DNA of 64,000 bases from Castellaniella sp049651205. Lineage in GTDB: Bacteria > Pseudomonadota > Gammaproteobacteria > Burkholderiales > Burkholderiaceae_B. A model generated the notes under the pieces. The model was not told the origin of the DNA. It did no database searches and worked only from the letters and a program-made list of their open reading frames with translations. Numbering within the stretch: position 1 is the stretch's first letter; every line of letters starts with the position of its first letter. Location of the stretch: positions 186,001 through 250,000 of the forward strand of contig NZ_JBASBR010000012.1 of the NCBI RefSeq assembly GCF_049651205.1, in the 5' to 3' direction. Made by a program: the position numbers and the translations under genes. Of this stretch, positions 1-7,989 are shown piece after piece.

Positions 1-1192
1 TATCCAGGCTGTAGCCTGCCAGATACATCAGCGCGAAGGTACCCATCAACACCAGCGGCACGGCCACACTGGCAATCAGCGTACCCGCCACATTGCGCAA
101 AAACATGAATATCACCAGCACTACCAAGGCGATGGACAACAGCAGCGTAAATTCCACCTCGTGCACGGAGGCCTGGATATTTTGGGTACGATCGATTAGG
201 GTGCTGACGTGAATGCTGGCCGGCATGGATGCCATCAACTTTGGCATCTCGGCCTTGATGCGTGCCACGGTATCGATCACATTGGCACCGGGCTGTTTGG
301 TCACCCCCACCACCAAAGACCGCCCATCCAGTGCCACGTCTCCGGGCTGCGCGCCTTTTCCGGCAAAGGCCCAGGCGGCCTGCTTGGTGTCCTCCGGGCC
401 TGGGATAGCCTGCCCGATATCCCGGATCCTGACAGGTGCCCCATTGCGCCAGGCCACAATCGCATCGTTCCAGTGCTCGACACTGAGCAATTGGTCGTTG
501 GTATAGATGGTGTAGCTTTGCCGCGCCCCGTCTACGGTGCCCTTGGGCTGATTGACCGTAGTGCTGGCCAGCACGCCTCGGATGGATTCAAGATCAAGCC
601 CCAGTGCGGAAATTTTCTGGGGATCGATCTGTACTCGAATTGCGGGCTTTTGTTGCCCGAAGATATTGACCTGGCCCACGCCTTCAACACGTGAGAGCTG
701 TTGCGCCAGGATGTTGTCTGTGTAGTCGTTGACCACCGTGATGGGCAATACATCTGATTGCACCGACAGGATCAGGATGGAAAAGTCAGCCGGGTTGACC
801 TTGCGAAACGTAGGCGGGCTAGGCATATTGGCAGGCAGTTGCCGCGCGGCAGACGCAATTGCTGTCTGCACGTCCAGGGCAGCACCATCAATGTTGCGAT
901 CCAGATCAAACTGCAAGGTGATGCGCGACTCTCCCAATGCATTTTGCGAGCTCATCTGCACTAGGCCGGGAATCGTCGAAAACTGACGTTCCAGAGGCTG
1001 AGCCACGCTGGTTGCCATGGTTTCCGGATTACCGCCGGGCAATTTAGCGGTGACCTGGATGGTGGGAAAGTCTACCTGGGGCAAAGGCGCCACAGGCAAC
1101 AAAGAGAAAACCGCCAGCCCCACCAAAAACAGGGCTAGCGCCAGCAGCGAGGTGCCAATGGGACGCTGAATAAACGAAGTCGAGAACTTCAT
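1..1192 (-). CDS. RND multidrug efflux permease, MdtB/MuxB-like (partial, N-terminal 397 codons)
   Basis: Inner-membrane RND pump subunit driving proton-coupled drug efflux with a periplasmic adaptor and an outer-membrane channel. Reading back from the ATG at 1192 gives MKFSTSFIQRPIGTSLLALA, then a first membrane helix, LPVAPLPQVDFPTIQV and a porter domain with NPADFSILILSVQS and QRPAIRV-like repeats, ending in the second helix near the window edge. This order of motifs matches MdtB/MdtC rather than AcrB. The gene begins 11 bases after the stop of the adaptor gene, so the two form an operon; an MdtC-like partner probably follows outside the window. Substrate cannot be read from the sequence. 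Truncated only by the window edge. Confidence 0.9.
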   Translation of the reverse strand, partial: MKFSTSFIQRPIGTSLLALALFLVGLAVFSLLPVAPLPQVDFPTIQVTAKLPGGNPETMATSVAQPLERQFSTIPGLVQMSSQNALGESRITLQFDLDRNIDGAALDVQTAIASAARQLPANMPSPPTFRKVNPADFSILILSVQSDVLPITVVNDYTDNILAQQLSRVEGVGQVNIFGQQKPAIRVQIDPQKISALGLDLESIRGVLASTTVNQPKGTVDGARQSYTIYTNDQLLSVEHWNDAIVAWRNGAPVRIRDIGQAIPGPEDTKQAAWAFAGKGAQPGDVALDGRSLVVGVTKQPGANVIDTVARIKAEMPKLMASMPASIHVSTLIDRTQNIQASVHEVEFTLLLSIALVVLVIFMFLRNVAGTLIASVAVPLVLMGTFALMYLAGYSLD

Positions 1193-1203
1193 GCCCGGCC
1201 CCG

Positions 1204-2409
1204 TCAGGATGCCGCCGGCGCGGTTGCCTGGGAGGCAGCCGGCTTGTGGTCGGCGGATTCCGGCTGAATCTCGGCGATTCGCGCGCCGGGATGCAGCCGA
1301 TATTGCCCATCAGTCACCACACGATCCTCAGCCGCAAGGCCTTGCTCGATGACACTGAAACCATCCTGGCTGAATGCCACCTGCACGGCTTGTGCCCGTA
1401 CAGTGTTATCCGCCGACACCACATACACAAACAGGCCCTGAGCACCCCGCTGCACTGCGGCGTCGGGTACCGTCAGTGCGTGCTTACGCACGCCCAAAAC
1501 CAGCCGCACATCCACCGCTTGGCCAGGCCACAACACTGCATCCGGATTATCAAACCTGGCCTTGAGGCGCAACGTGCCACTGCTGGTGTCTACCTGGTTA
1601 TCCACCAGCACTAGATGCCCCTCTTTCAGCACACCAGACTGCCCACGCGGCAGCACTTGCACCTTGATTGCTGGTTGAGCAGCATCCAGGGCGTCAGCGC
1701 CCTTCAAGGCAGCCTGGATCTGTGCGTATTCGGTATCCGGCACGGTAAAGTTGATGGCAATGGGGTCTGTCTGGTTGATAACCACCAGCCCCTGGCCATC
1801 CGCCGCCCGAACAAGATTACCAGGATCCACCAGCCGGGCCCCTGTGCGTCCGGCAAACGGCGCCACAATCCGGGTGTAATCCAGCTGTACCCTGGCGGCT
1901 TGCACTTGTGCATCATCCGCCTGCACGATGGCTTGCAAGGTTGCTACCTGCGCACGTTGCGTATCCAGAGTCTGGCGATTGATGGCAGACTGGCGGGCCA
2001 GTTCGGTATAGCGTTTGAGGTCTTGCCGGGCGTTATCCAGCTGCGCCTGATCGCGGCTACGCTGTGCCAGCGCAAGATCCAGTTGAGCCTTCTGGGCACG
2101 GTTGTCCAGTTGGGCGATCAGTTGTCCTTTTTTTACCTGTTCGCCCTCGCGAAATCCCAGCGACTGCAGCTGCCCATCAATACGGGCACGGATGGTGGCC
2201 GAATGCCATGCCTGGACGATACCCAGGCCAGGCAAGCGGATAGCGACATCCTGCACCCGGACCGGTTGCACATGCACACGCACCGCCGCCACCTGGACTA
2301 TGCTGGCCTGCGACTTGGCCTTGGGCTGACTCAGCCACCAGATCATCGCCCCCAGAACCAACAGGACAGGCACACCCACAACCAGCAGCGAACGACGAAC
2401 GGACGACAT
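1204..2409 (-). CDS. mdtA: RND efflux periplasmic adaptor, MdtA-like
   Basis: Membrane-fusion protein of 401 residues linking the RND pump to an outer-membrane channel. A single hydrophobic segment at about residues 8-26 anchors it. The lipoyl half-motifs (about 60-105, containing VRPARIDGQLQSL-like and GEQVKKGQLIAQLD) flank a helical hairpin rich in Q, A and R (about 105-160), followed by the beta-barrel region and a C-terminal membrane-proximal domain. The tail is A/P-rich. Length agrees with MdtA (about 415). It is the first gene of the operon with the downstream RND subunit. No local regulator gene lies beside it; the 285-base gap upstream holds the phasin terminator and presumably the promoter. 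The symbol is by family resemblance; MuxA is an equivalent name. Confidence 0.85.
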   Translation of the reverse strand: MSSVRRSLLVVGVPVLLVLGAMIWWLSQPKAKSQASIVQVAAVRVHVQPVRVQDVAIRLPGLGIVQAWHSATIRARIDGQLQSLGFREGEQVKKGQLIAQLDNRAQKAQLDLALAQRSRDQAQLDNARQDLKRYTELARQSAINRQTLDTQRAQVATLQAIVQADDAQVQAARVQLDYTRIVAPFAGRTGARLVDPGNLVRAADGQGLVVINQTDPIAINFTVPDTEYAQIQAALKGADALDAAQPAIKVQVLPRGQSGVLKEGHLVLVDNQVDTSSGTLRLKARFDNPDAVLWPGQAVDVRLVLGVRKHALTVPDAAVQRGAQGLFVYVVSADNTVRAQAVQVAFSQDGFSVIEQGLAAEDRVVTDGQYRLHPGARIAEIQPESADHKPAASQATAPAAS

Positions 2410-2588
2410 TCAGGAAATCTCTCGGGAGGTTGAAAACCGCCTGGAGCCGCCCTGTGCAGCAGACGACGTGCGGCTGGAACACCAAATGGCGCCCTGTGCG
2501 AGTATACGGTCAAGCCGCACATTGAGGGTGAGCCAATCGCAGCACTTACGGAAGGCAATACCAGCGGGTAAAGGTTGGGCCCAATATA

Positions 2589-2632
2589 AAAGGCCCCCAA
2601 AGCTGGATCTTATCCATGCCTTGGAGGCCCTT
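2589..2632 (-). terminator. Rho-independent terminator of the phasin transcript
   Basis: On the minus strand, AAGGGCCTCCAAGG pairs with CTTTGGGGGCCTT around an inner TGGAT/ATCCA hairpin, and the stem is followed by TTTTATATT. It lies about 64 bases after the phasin stop. The outer stem carries one mismatch and one bulge. Confidence 0.6.
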
Positions 2633-2695
2633 AAGGATGTTGCTACGGAGCGTTCTTGCAGGCCCGCCTGATGGCAGGCCCCATGCAGCCAGTGA

Positions 2696-3262
2696 TTAGT
2701 TGGCCGAACGACGGCCGCGCGCTGGCTTGCTGGCCTTGGAGGCGTCAGCCGCAGCCTTGAGCGTGGCGTTGGTGGCGGCAGCAAAGTTGGACTCGGCAGC
2801 ACTAGCGGCTTGGCGGGCAGCCTTGGTTGCCGACTCGTAAGCGTTGGTGGCCGTGGCCAGCGAGGACTTCAGCAAGGCAACTGCACCTTCAGAGCCGGTG
2901 GGGGCGTTGCGGGCAAACTGCTCTACCGCGTCGGACACGCGATCCTGGCTGTCGGCCAATTGGGTTTCAGCCAATTTGCTGAGCTCGCCTTGCACACTGG
3001 CAAGGATCTCGTAAACATCCTTGCCATAGGCAACAGCCTGCTCGGGGCGAACCAAACCGGAGGTGAAAGCCAGAAGCTCTTGGGCATCCTTGAGTTCGAC
3101 GGCATCTTGCGATTTCTGAGCAGCGTCGTCCAGAACAGCCTTGGTGGCTTTCAGGTTAAGGTCGACCAGCTTTTCGAAGCCGCTGAAAAACGTACCTTGA
3201 ACAGCCAGGAAATTGTCGATGACGGCCTTTTGTGTGGCCAGCAGTTGGGGGTTTGCACTCAT
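2696..3262 (-). CDS. phaP: Phasin family protein (PHA granule-associated)
   Basis: Small amphipathic protein of 188 residues expected to coat polyhydroxyalkanoate granules and control their size and number. The sequence has the Phasin_2 pattern: an N-terminal QKAVIDNFLAVQGTFFSGFEKLVDLNLKA-type start (split here: QKAVIDNFLAVQ, then FFSGFEKLVDLNLKATKA), long A/S/E/K helices without Cys or Trp, and a lysine- and alanine-rich tail (AADASKASKPARGRRSAN) as in betaproteobacterial PhaP. AAGGAG sits 6-7 bases before the ATG. It stands alone between its own promoter and terminator. The IclR gene upstream is transcribed in the same direction, and a palindrome shared with the IclR promoter abuts the phasin -35 box. 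No PHA synthase gene is in the window. Confidence 0.9.
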   Translation of the reverse strand: MSANPQLLATQKAVIDNFLAVQGTFFSGFEKLVDLNLKATKAVLDDAAQKSQDAVELKDAQELLAFTSGLVRPEQAVAYGKDVYEILASVQGELSKLAETQLADSQDRVSDAVEQFARNAPTGSEGAVALLKSSLATATNAYESATKAARQAASAAESNFAAATNATLKAAADASKASKPARGRRSAN

Positions 3263-3358
3263 GATGACTCCTTGTCAATAAGTAGAAGGCTTCCTCAGAG
3301 GCGATATGCCCGGCACCTTCTCGACTGTCAGCAAGAATTGCTGCAGCGCACAATTGAA

Positions 3359-3386
3359 AGTTTAAATGAATCAAAAAGGATGTCAA
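3359..3386 (-). promoter_or_regulatory. Sigma-70-type promoter of the phasin gene
   Basis: On the minus strand, TTGACA (3386-3381), a 16-base spacer and TAAACT (3364-3359). The -35 is a perfect consensus. The predicted start gives a leader of about 80-90 bases before the phasin ATG at 3262. The palindrome at 3386-3418 touches the -35 box. Confidence 0.65.
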
Positions 3387-3418
3387 CACTTATTTGCTGC
3401 AATGCAACAAATAAGTGT
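3386..3418. promoter_or_regulatory. 33-base near-perfect palindrome at the phasin promoter; candidate IclR operator
   Basis: ACACTTATTTG pairs with CAAATAAGTGT around a core TTGCTGCAATGCAACAA (3394-3410). Only the central base and one symmetric pair break the symmetry. The core matches 14 of 17 bases of a second palindrome in front of the IclR gene (4263-4279). It adjoins the phasin -35 box and starts 5 bases beyond the IclR stop, so it could be an operator or, on RNA, a hairpin ending the IclR transcript. Confidence 0.6.
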
Positions 3419-3423
3419 GTCAT

Positions 3424-4254
3424 TTAGTGTGCAGCTTCGTAGCCCAATGCTTCTGAGATGCTGGATGTGGCCGCCATCAGCAACGGGATCCAGTCGTCAC
3501 GCATGCGCTCTGCCGGCGCCGACAGTGATAAACCGGCCAGCAAGGTGCCGGTGTCGTCGTACACACCCGCTGCAATGCAGCGCACGCCAAGCTCGAGCTC
3601 TTCGTTGTCGCGCGAATAGCCGTGACGTCGCACCAGGGCCAGTTCGCGCTCGAGTTGCTCGAGTTGTGTAAGGCTGTTGCGGGTATTGCCCGCCAAGCCT
3701 GTACGCATGGCATAGCTACGCACATTGCGTGCATCCCAGGTGGCCAGAAACAGCTTGCCGGTGGAGGTGAGATGCAAAGGGGCACGGCCACCGATGGCGC
3801 GCACCACCTGCATGCCCGAGCGCTCGCTCCAGGCGCGTTCGATATAGACGATTTCGTCGCCTTGCGCCAGGGACAGGTTGACTGTCTGCCCGGTTTGACG
3901 ATGAAGCTCGCGCATGGGGCCTAACGACGCGGTACGGACATCCAGGCGCCCCTTCACCAACGACCCAAGCTCCAACAACCGCATGCCCAGGCGATACAGA
4001 CCACTATCCACCCGCTCGACATAGCGGCCAACGGCCAGATCGGCAAGGATCCGGTGCGTGGTGGATGCATGCAGGCCGGTGGCGGCTGCCAGGTCTTTTA
4101 GTGCAATGGGATCACGCTGGCCGGCCAGCACATCCAGAATGCGCATTGCCCGATCCAGCACCTGGATAGTGACCGCACTGGTGTCCGCGACCGGGTCGTG
4201 CAACGCCGGGGAGGAAGAGGAAAGCATGGAAGCCGGACTTTGCGAATGAGCCAT
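3424..4254 (-). CDS. IclR-family transcriptional regulator
   Basis: DNA-binding regulator of 276 residues. Residues about 28-90 form the winged helix-turn-helix (VLDRAMRILDVLAGQRDPI, LKDLAAATGLHASTTHRIL), followed by the linker helix and the effector-binding IclR domain (about 105-265) with the typical LHLTSTGKLFLA segment and a C-terminal GLSLSAP stretch. Length is slightly above the family norm because of a Ser/Ala-rich N-terminus of about 27 residues; a later start would be possible, but the first in-frame ATG was kept. The gene lies just upstream of the phasin gene in the same direction. A TTGTTGCAACGCGACAA palindrome 9-25 bases before the ATG suggests autoregulation. The effector cannot be told from the sequence. 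Confidence 0.9.
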   Translation of the reverse strand: MAHSQSPASMLSSSSPALHDPVADTSAVTIQVLDRAMRILDVLAGQRDPIALKDLAAATGLHASTTHRILADLAVGRYVERVDSGLYRLGMRLLELGSLVKGRLDVRTASLGPMRELHRQTGQTVNLSLAQGDEIVYIERAWSERSGMQVVRAIGGRAPLHLTSTGKLFLATWDARNVRSYAMRTGLAGNTRNSLTQLEQLERELALVRRHGYSRDNEELELGVRCIAAGVYDDTGTLLAGLSLSAPAERMRDDWIPLLMAATSSISEALGYEAAH

Positions 4255-4262
4255 AGAGAAAA

Positions 4263-4279
4263 TTGTTGCAACGCGACAA
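4263..4279. promoter_or_regulatory. Palindromic candidate autoregulatory operator of the IclR gene
   Basis: TTGTTGCAACGCGACAA is an interrupted palindrome (TTGTxGCxxxGCxACAA). It shares 14 of 17 bases with the core of the phasin-promoter palindrome at 3394-3410 and lies directly before the IclR start codon, where a bound protein would block initiation. Confidence 0.55.
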
Positions 4280-4353
4280 ATTCCATACTATGAAAAATTG
4301 GGAAGGATGGCAAGCCCTGTCATGCAGGCTTTTGTGTCTCCCTGGATAAAGAA

Positions 4354-5202
4354 TCAGGCAGGTGGATTTAGCCGGCCACCCAGCGTCTGCACTTCGGCGC
4401 GCAGCCAGGCCAGGGCTTCTGCCGCAGCAACGGGCTCGCCCTTGACCCCAAGCTCGATATGCGGATAGCCGCCTGAATCGCCGACATTGGGCAGGCTGAA
4501 CGCGCGAATCCCCGGCCACCGCAGCTCCAGCGCCTCCAGGGCAGACGTGATGCGGGACTCGGGCAAGCCAAACAATAGAAAGGAATGCTCGACCCGCGCC
4601 TCGTGGTGATGCCAGCCGGCATAACGGGTATCGAGTGTCCAGGCCATCATCGGATGCGCCATAACCGGAAATCCGGGCATGAAACTGTGATTATGAATAA
4701 AAAACCCGGGAATACGGTTATACGTATTGGGAATGATTTCGGCGCCTTCCGGGAACACACCCATCTGCAGCCGCTGCCGGTTTTCAGGTGTAGACATATC
4801 CGCACTACCCTGCCCCTTGGCCGCCATATCGGCACACCGCTGGGCAATCAGCCGCTCGGCCTCTGGGTGCAGCACCAGCCCAACCCCTAATGCACGCGCG
4901 GCCGCCTGACGGGTGCGGTCGTCTGGGGTGGCACCGATACCACCGCAACAAAAAACCAGATCCGGTGTGGCAAAGCTGCGCTGCAGGCAGGCGGTGATTT
5001 CGTCTTCGTCGTCGGAGATGAACTCGGCCGCGTTGAGTTGCATCCCGCGTGCCTGCAACAGATTGATCAGGGTGCTGAAATGTTTGTCCTGTCGCCGCCC
5101 GGAGAGAATTTCATCACCAATGGCAATCAGTCTTACACGAGGAGACCGGCGGGGGCTGGCAACGATATCGGTTGGTGTGTTTGTACGGGCGGACGAGGTC
5201 AT
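4354..5202 (-). CDS. CinA-type MoaB/Mog-fold protein (competence/damage-inducible protein A family)
   Basis: A 282-residue protein with the molybdopterin-binding (MoCF) fold: VRLIAIGDEILSGRRQDKH near residue 25, the DLVFCCGGIGATPDD loop at about residue 82, and GVFPEGAEIIPN plus FFIHNHSFMPGFPVMA at about 145-180. These are the N-terminal CinA motifs. The C-terminal nicotinamide-nucleotide amidase domain is absent, so it is a stand-alone CinA-N type protein; related proteins have been linked to ADP-ribose or nucleotide pyrophosphatase activity, but the substrate here is unknown. It lies downstream of an EI24-type membrane-protein gene in the same direction with a 46-base gap, so co-transcription is likely. 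The damage-inducible name is historical; no LexA box is seen here. Confidence 0.8.
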   Translation of the reverse strand: MTSSARTNTPTDIVASPRRSPRVRLIAIGDEILSGRRQDKHFSTLINLLQARGMQLNAAEFISDDEDEITACLQRSFATPDLVFCCGGIGATPDDRTRQAAARALGVGLVLHPEAERLIAQRCADMAAKGQGSADMSTPENRQRLQMGVFPEGAEIIPNTYNRIPGFFIHNHSFMPGFPVMAHPMMAWTLDTRYAGWHHHEARVEHSFLLFGLPESRITSALEALELRWPGIRAFSLPNVGDSGGYPHIELGVKGEPVAAAEALAWLRAEVQTLGGRLNPPA

Positions 5203-5248
5203 GGAAGGTTTCCGGTAAATGCAGGAAAATAAATGAGGATGCAGCCAA

Positions 5249-6040
5249 TCAGACGTCGATCAGGGTTTCGGTACGCAGCCGCCGGATCGCATCCAGACTG
5301 AAATGGGCATAGACCAGTGCCGAGAACACTGGCATGACCAGCCAAAACAAGGGCATCAGATTGATGACTGCAAGAATGCCGGCCATCAGCCACAGGGATC
5401 TGGTGTGTCGACGCCAGAGCAGGTGCCGCTCGGGGCCACTGGCATGCTCGATCATGGCATCCACCCGCAGCATGCGATTGACTGCAAATGCCCACCAGAA
5501 CACCGGCAGCACCAGGGCCATCGGCGGCAACAGCCATAACGGCATGGTAAGCACCCAGCCCACACAAAACAGAAAGCCGACCCAGACGGCGTTCCAGGTG
5601 CCCAGAACGGTTGCATGCTGGCCTTGCCGCCGCAGCCCAGGATAATCACGCTTCTCGAGGTGCTGCAATACCAGCGGCATGACAAACACTGCGGCAATGC
5701 CCAGGCCCAATATGCCCGCCATCGGCAGCAACAGGCCGGCAGCCAGCAGCGGCACCAGCCACAACTTAAGGGAAAACAGGCCAACCGCAACCAGCCAGCC
5801 ATCTACTGTATTGAACACGCCCCATGATGAGGCTTCCTGATCCAGCCAGCCTGTCAGTGGCGTCCAAAAGAACCACAGCAAAAGGGCAGCACCAAGGACA
5901 GCAATGAGAAACGGCAAAAACAGGGCCACCAGCATGCGCGGATGCAGTTGGCTGATCAGCGCGCGCCGAAACGCCTGCCCAACCAGGGTTAGGCCGTTGG
6001 GAGAATGCGGGTCGCGCACGACGAGATCCTGGTAGCTCAT
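5249..6040 (-). CDS. EI24/CysZ-type integral membrane protein
   Basis: A 263-residue inner-membrane protein with about six hydrophobic segments (around residues 28-55, 75-105, 110-125, 150-190 and 220-245) and the EI24 domain pattern: an N-terminal GQAFRRALISQLHPRMLVAL amphipathic stretch, a long hydrophobic core, and a C-terminal FSLDAIRRLRTETL tail. EI24 proteins include the CysZ sulfate transporters, but Burkholderiales members of this size are not characterised. I placed the start at ATG 6040 (MSYQDLVV); an in-frame ATG four codons earlier at 6052 would overlap the divergent promoter zone. Divergent from the thioredoxin-fold gene, with 49 bases between starts. Confidence 0.75.
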   Translation of the reverse strand: MSYQDLVVRDPHSPNGLTLVGQAFRRALISQLHPRMLVALFLPFLIAVLGAALLLWFFWTPLTGWLDQEASSWGVFNTVDGWLVAVGLFSLKLWLVPLLAAGLLLPMAGILGLGIAAVFVMPLVLQHLEKRDYPGLRRQGQHATVLGTWNAVWVGFLFCVGWVLTMPLWLLPPMALVLPVFWWAFAVNRMLRVDAMIEHASGPERHLLWRRHTRSLWLMAGILAVINLMPLFWLVMPVFSALVYAHFSLDAIRRLRTETLIDV

Positions 6041-6089
6041 GAATACACACACTGAAAATAACTGGGAAATTTCATACTATATTGCCCTG

Positions 6090-6467
6090 ATGAAAGTATT
6101 CAACCCCCACTCTGATCTGGCAGCGCTGCAGCAGCAGCTGGCCGACAGCCACAACATGTGCGTGGTCTGTTATTGCGCGGCCTGGTGCCGTACCTGCGAC
6201 ACTTACCAACCGGCATTCGAGGGCCTGGCTGCACAGCACCCCGACTGGACGTTTATCTGGGTAGACGTCGAGGACAGCCCCGAGTGGCTGGGCGATGAGG
6301 ATGTCGAGAACTTTCCGACGGTGCTGGTTCAGGATGCAGGTGGGACGCGGTTCTGGGGCACTCAGCTCCCGTATATCGACCACCTGAAACGCCTACTGGA
6401 TGGGGCAAACCGCCTACCAATCGTGCAGGCGGGGCCCGGTGACATCCGGCTTCTGGCTGCCGGTTGA
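6090..6467 (+). CDS. Thioredoxin-fold protein with CxxC motif
   Basis: A 125-residue soluble protein with the redox-active motif WCRTC after a beta strand (VVCYCAAWCRTC, about residues 22-33), then an acidic WVDVEDSPEWLGDEDVENFPTV segment (cut here at VENFPTV) holding the cis-proline region FPT. This is the thioredoxin fold, cytoplasmic since no signal peptide is present. I use MKVFNPHS at 6090; an in-frame ATG at 6039 would add 17 residues with no homology look. A TATATT sequence ends only about 5 bases before the start, so the message may be leaderless or nearly so. The extra Cys two residues before the motif tryptophan makes a CxAWCxxC arrangement. Substrate unknown. Confidence 0.8.
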   Translation: MKVFNPHSDLAALQQQLADSHNMCVVCYCAAWCRTCDTYQPAFEGLAAQHPDWTFIWVDVEDSPEWLGDEDVENFPTVLVQDAGGTRFWGTQLPYIDHLKRLLDGANRLPIVQAGPGDIRLLAAG

Positions 6468-6487
6468 CCGGCAGGCAAACTGGGCTC

Positions 6488-7867
6488 TTAGCTGGGCTTG
6501 CCCTTGCCACCCAACAATATCCCCACCGACTGACGCGAAGGGGTTACGACAGAAGGGGTCTCCTGGCTGGGCACAGACGAAATCGAAGGCTCGTAGGGTT
6601 TGTCGAAAAAATCATCCACAGGTGCTGCCGGCGCATGCCAGCTGCCGCCGCTGTGCCGGGGGGCAGCCACCGGCCGCCGCCGGGGCAGGCGGGGAAGATC
6701 AAGCTCGCCACGGGGTATCTTGGTTTTGATGAGCTTTTCGATATCCAGCAAATGACGCTCTTCGTCGGGTGCAAAAAAAGCAATGGCCTCGCCCAGGGCG
6801 CCGGCACGGCCGGTACGGCCGATGCGGTGGACATAGTCTTCGGGGTTACGGGGCAGGTCGTAGTTGATCACGCACGGAATACCAGCCACATCCAGGCCGC
6901 GCGCGGCCACATCGGTAGCCACCAGGACTTCGAGGGTGCCCGCCTTGAAGGCCTCGAGCGCTTTCATACGCTCGATTTGCGACTTGTTGCCATGAATGGA
7001 CTCGGCCCGCACGCCGTCTTGCTCTAGTTGGCGGGCCAGACGGCTGCAACCAATTTTTGTGTTGGAAAACACAATCACCTGAGTGAGCTTGCGCGACTTG
7101 ACCAGATGCACCACAGCACGCCGTTTGGCATCGCCTTCGAGGCCATAGGCGATTTGAGACACCGTATCGGCCGTGGCATTGGCGCGCGCAACTTCGACTT
7201 CGACGGGGGTGCGCAAAAAGCCACGGCCCAGCTTGCGGATCTCGGGACTGAAGGTGGCCGAGAACAACAAGCCCTGCCGCCCGGGGGGCAGCAGACGCAT
7301 GATGCGATCGAGGTCTGGCAAAAAGCCCATATCCAGCATGCGGTCGGCTTCATCCAGCACCAGAATGCCTACCTGCCCAAGATTGACGTTGCGCTGTTCG
7401 ACGTGATCAAGCAGCCGTCCCGGCGTGGCGATGAGGATCTCGCAGCCCTGGCGCAGTTGATCGCGCTGAGGGCGGATATCGACCCCGCCAAATACCACCG
7501 CTGCACGCAACGGCACGTACTGGCTGTAGCGCTGTACGTTCTCGTGGATCTGGTCAGCGAGCTCGCGGGTAGGTGTGAGAATCAGCGCCCGCACAGGGTG
7601 GCGGGCAGGAGATGCACTGGTATTGGCAAATGGCATCAGCCGGTGCAGGATGGGTAAGGAAAACGCGGCTGTTTTACCCGTGCCGGTTTGGGCTGCCCCC
7701 ATGACATCACGGCCACTTAATGCGATGGGGATTGCTTTGGCCTGGATGGGTGTCGCAGACACATATCCGGAGGCCTCGATGGCTTTCATGATGCCTGGAT
7801 GCAGGCCAAACTGGCCAAACGCAACAGGCGTATCGGCAATAGAATCTTGGGGGATGGTTTCGGTCAT
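6488..7867 (-). CDS. rhlE: DEAD-box ATP-dependent RNA helicase, RhlE type
   Basis: RNA helicase of 459 residues acting in RNA unwinding and turnover or ribosome assembly. The Q-motif (FGQFGLHPGIMKAIEASGY, PIQ) is at residues 17-42, motif I AQTGTGKT at 59-66, then PTRELADQ, DEAD in VLDEADRMLDMGF at about 180, SAT, and the helicase C motifs including VATDVAARGLDV and HRIGRTGRAG. The C-terminal 70 residues are basic and Pro/Ser-rich (PRLPRRRPVAAPRHSGG), as in RhlE proteins, and probably unstructured. I chose ATG 7867 (MTETIPQ) over 7912 because the extra 15 residues are outside the conserved core. Divergent from ilvE. Confidence 0.9.
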   Translation of the reverse strand: MTETIPQDSIADTPVAFGQFGLHPGIMKAIEASGYVSATPIQAKAIPIALSGRDVMGAAQTGTGKTAAFSLPILHRLMPFANTSASPARHPVRALILTPTRELADQIHENVQRYSQYVPLRAAVVFGGVDIRPQRDQLRQGCEILIATPGRLLDHVEQRNVNLGQVGILVLDEADRMLDMGFLPDLDRIMRLLPPGRQGLLFSATFSPEIRKLGRGFLRTPVEVEVARANATADTVSQIAYGLEGDAKRRAVVHLVKSRKLTQVIVFSNTKIGCSRLARQLEQDGVRAESIHGNKSQIERMKALEAFKAGTLEVLVATDVAARGLDVAGIPCVINYDLPRNPEDYVHRIGRTGRAGALGEAIAFFAPDEERHLLDIEKLIKTKIPRGELDLPRLPRRRPVAAPRHSGGSWHAPAAPVDDFFDKPYEPSISSVPSQETPSVVTPSRQSVGILLGGKGKPS

Positions 7868-7989
7868 TCGTCGTAAAAGATGCGCCAGCCCAAAAAGGCC
7901 CAACGCGTGCATGAACGAAGTATTTTAACGTGCATCTCCGTTGCGCGGGCAATTGGTACAATAAAGCGCTATTAATCTGGGAGATCGCA

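Noticed and set aside
2655..2690. GCCTG-ATGG-CAGGC hairpin just after the phasin stop
   Set aside because: Only five pairs with no T-run; the larger hairpin at 2589-2632 is the better terminator.
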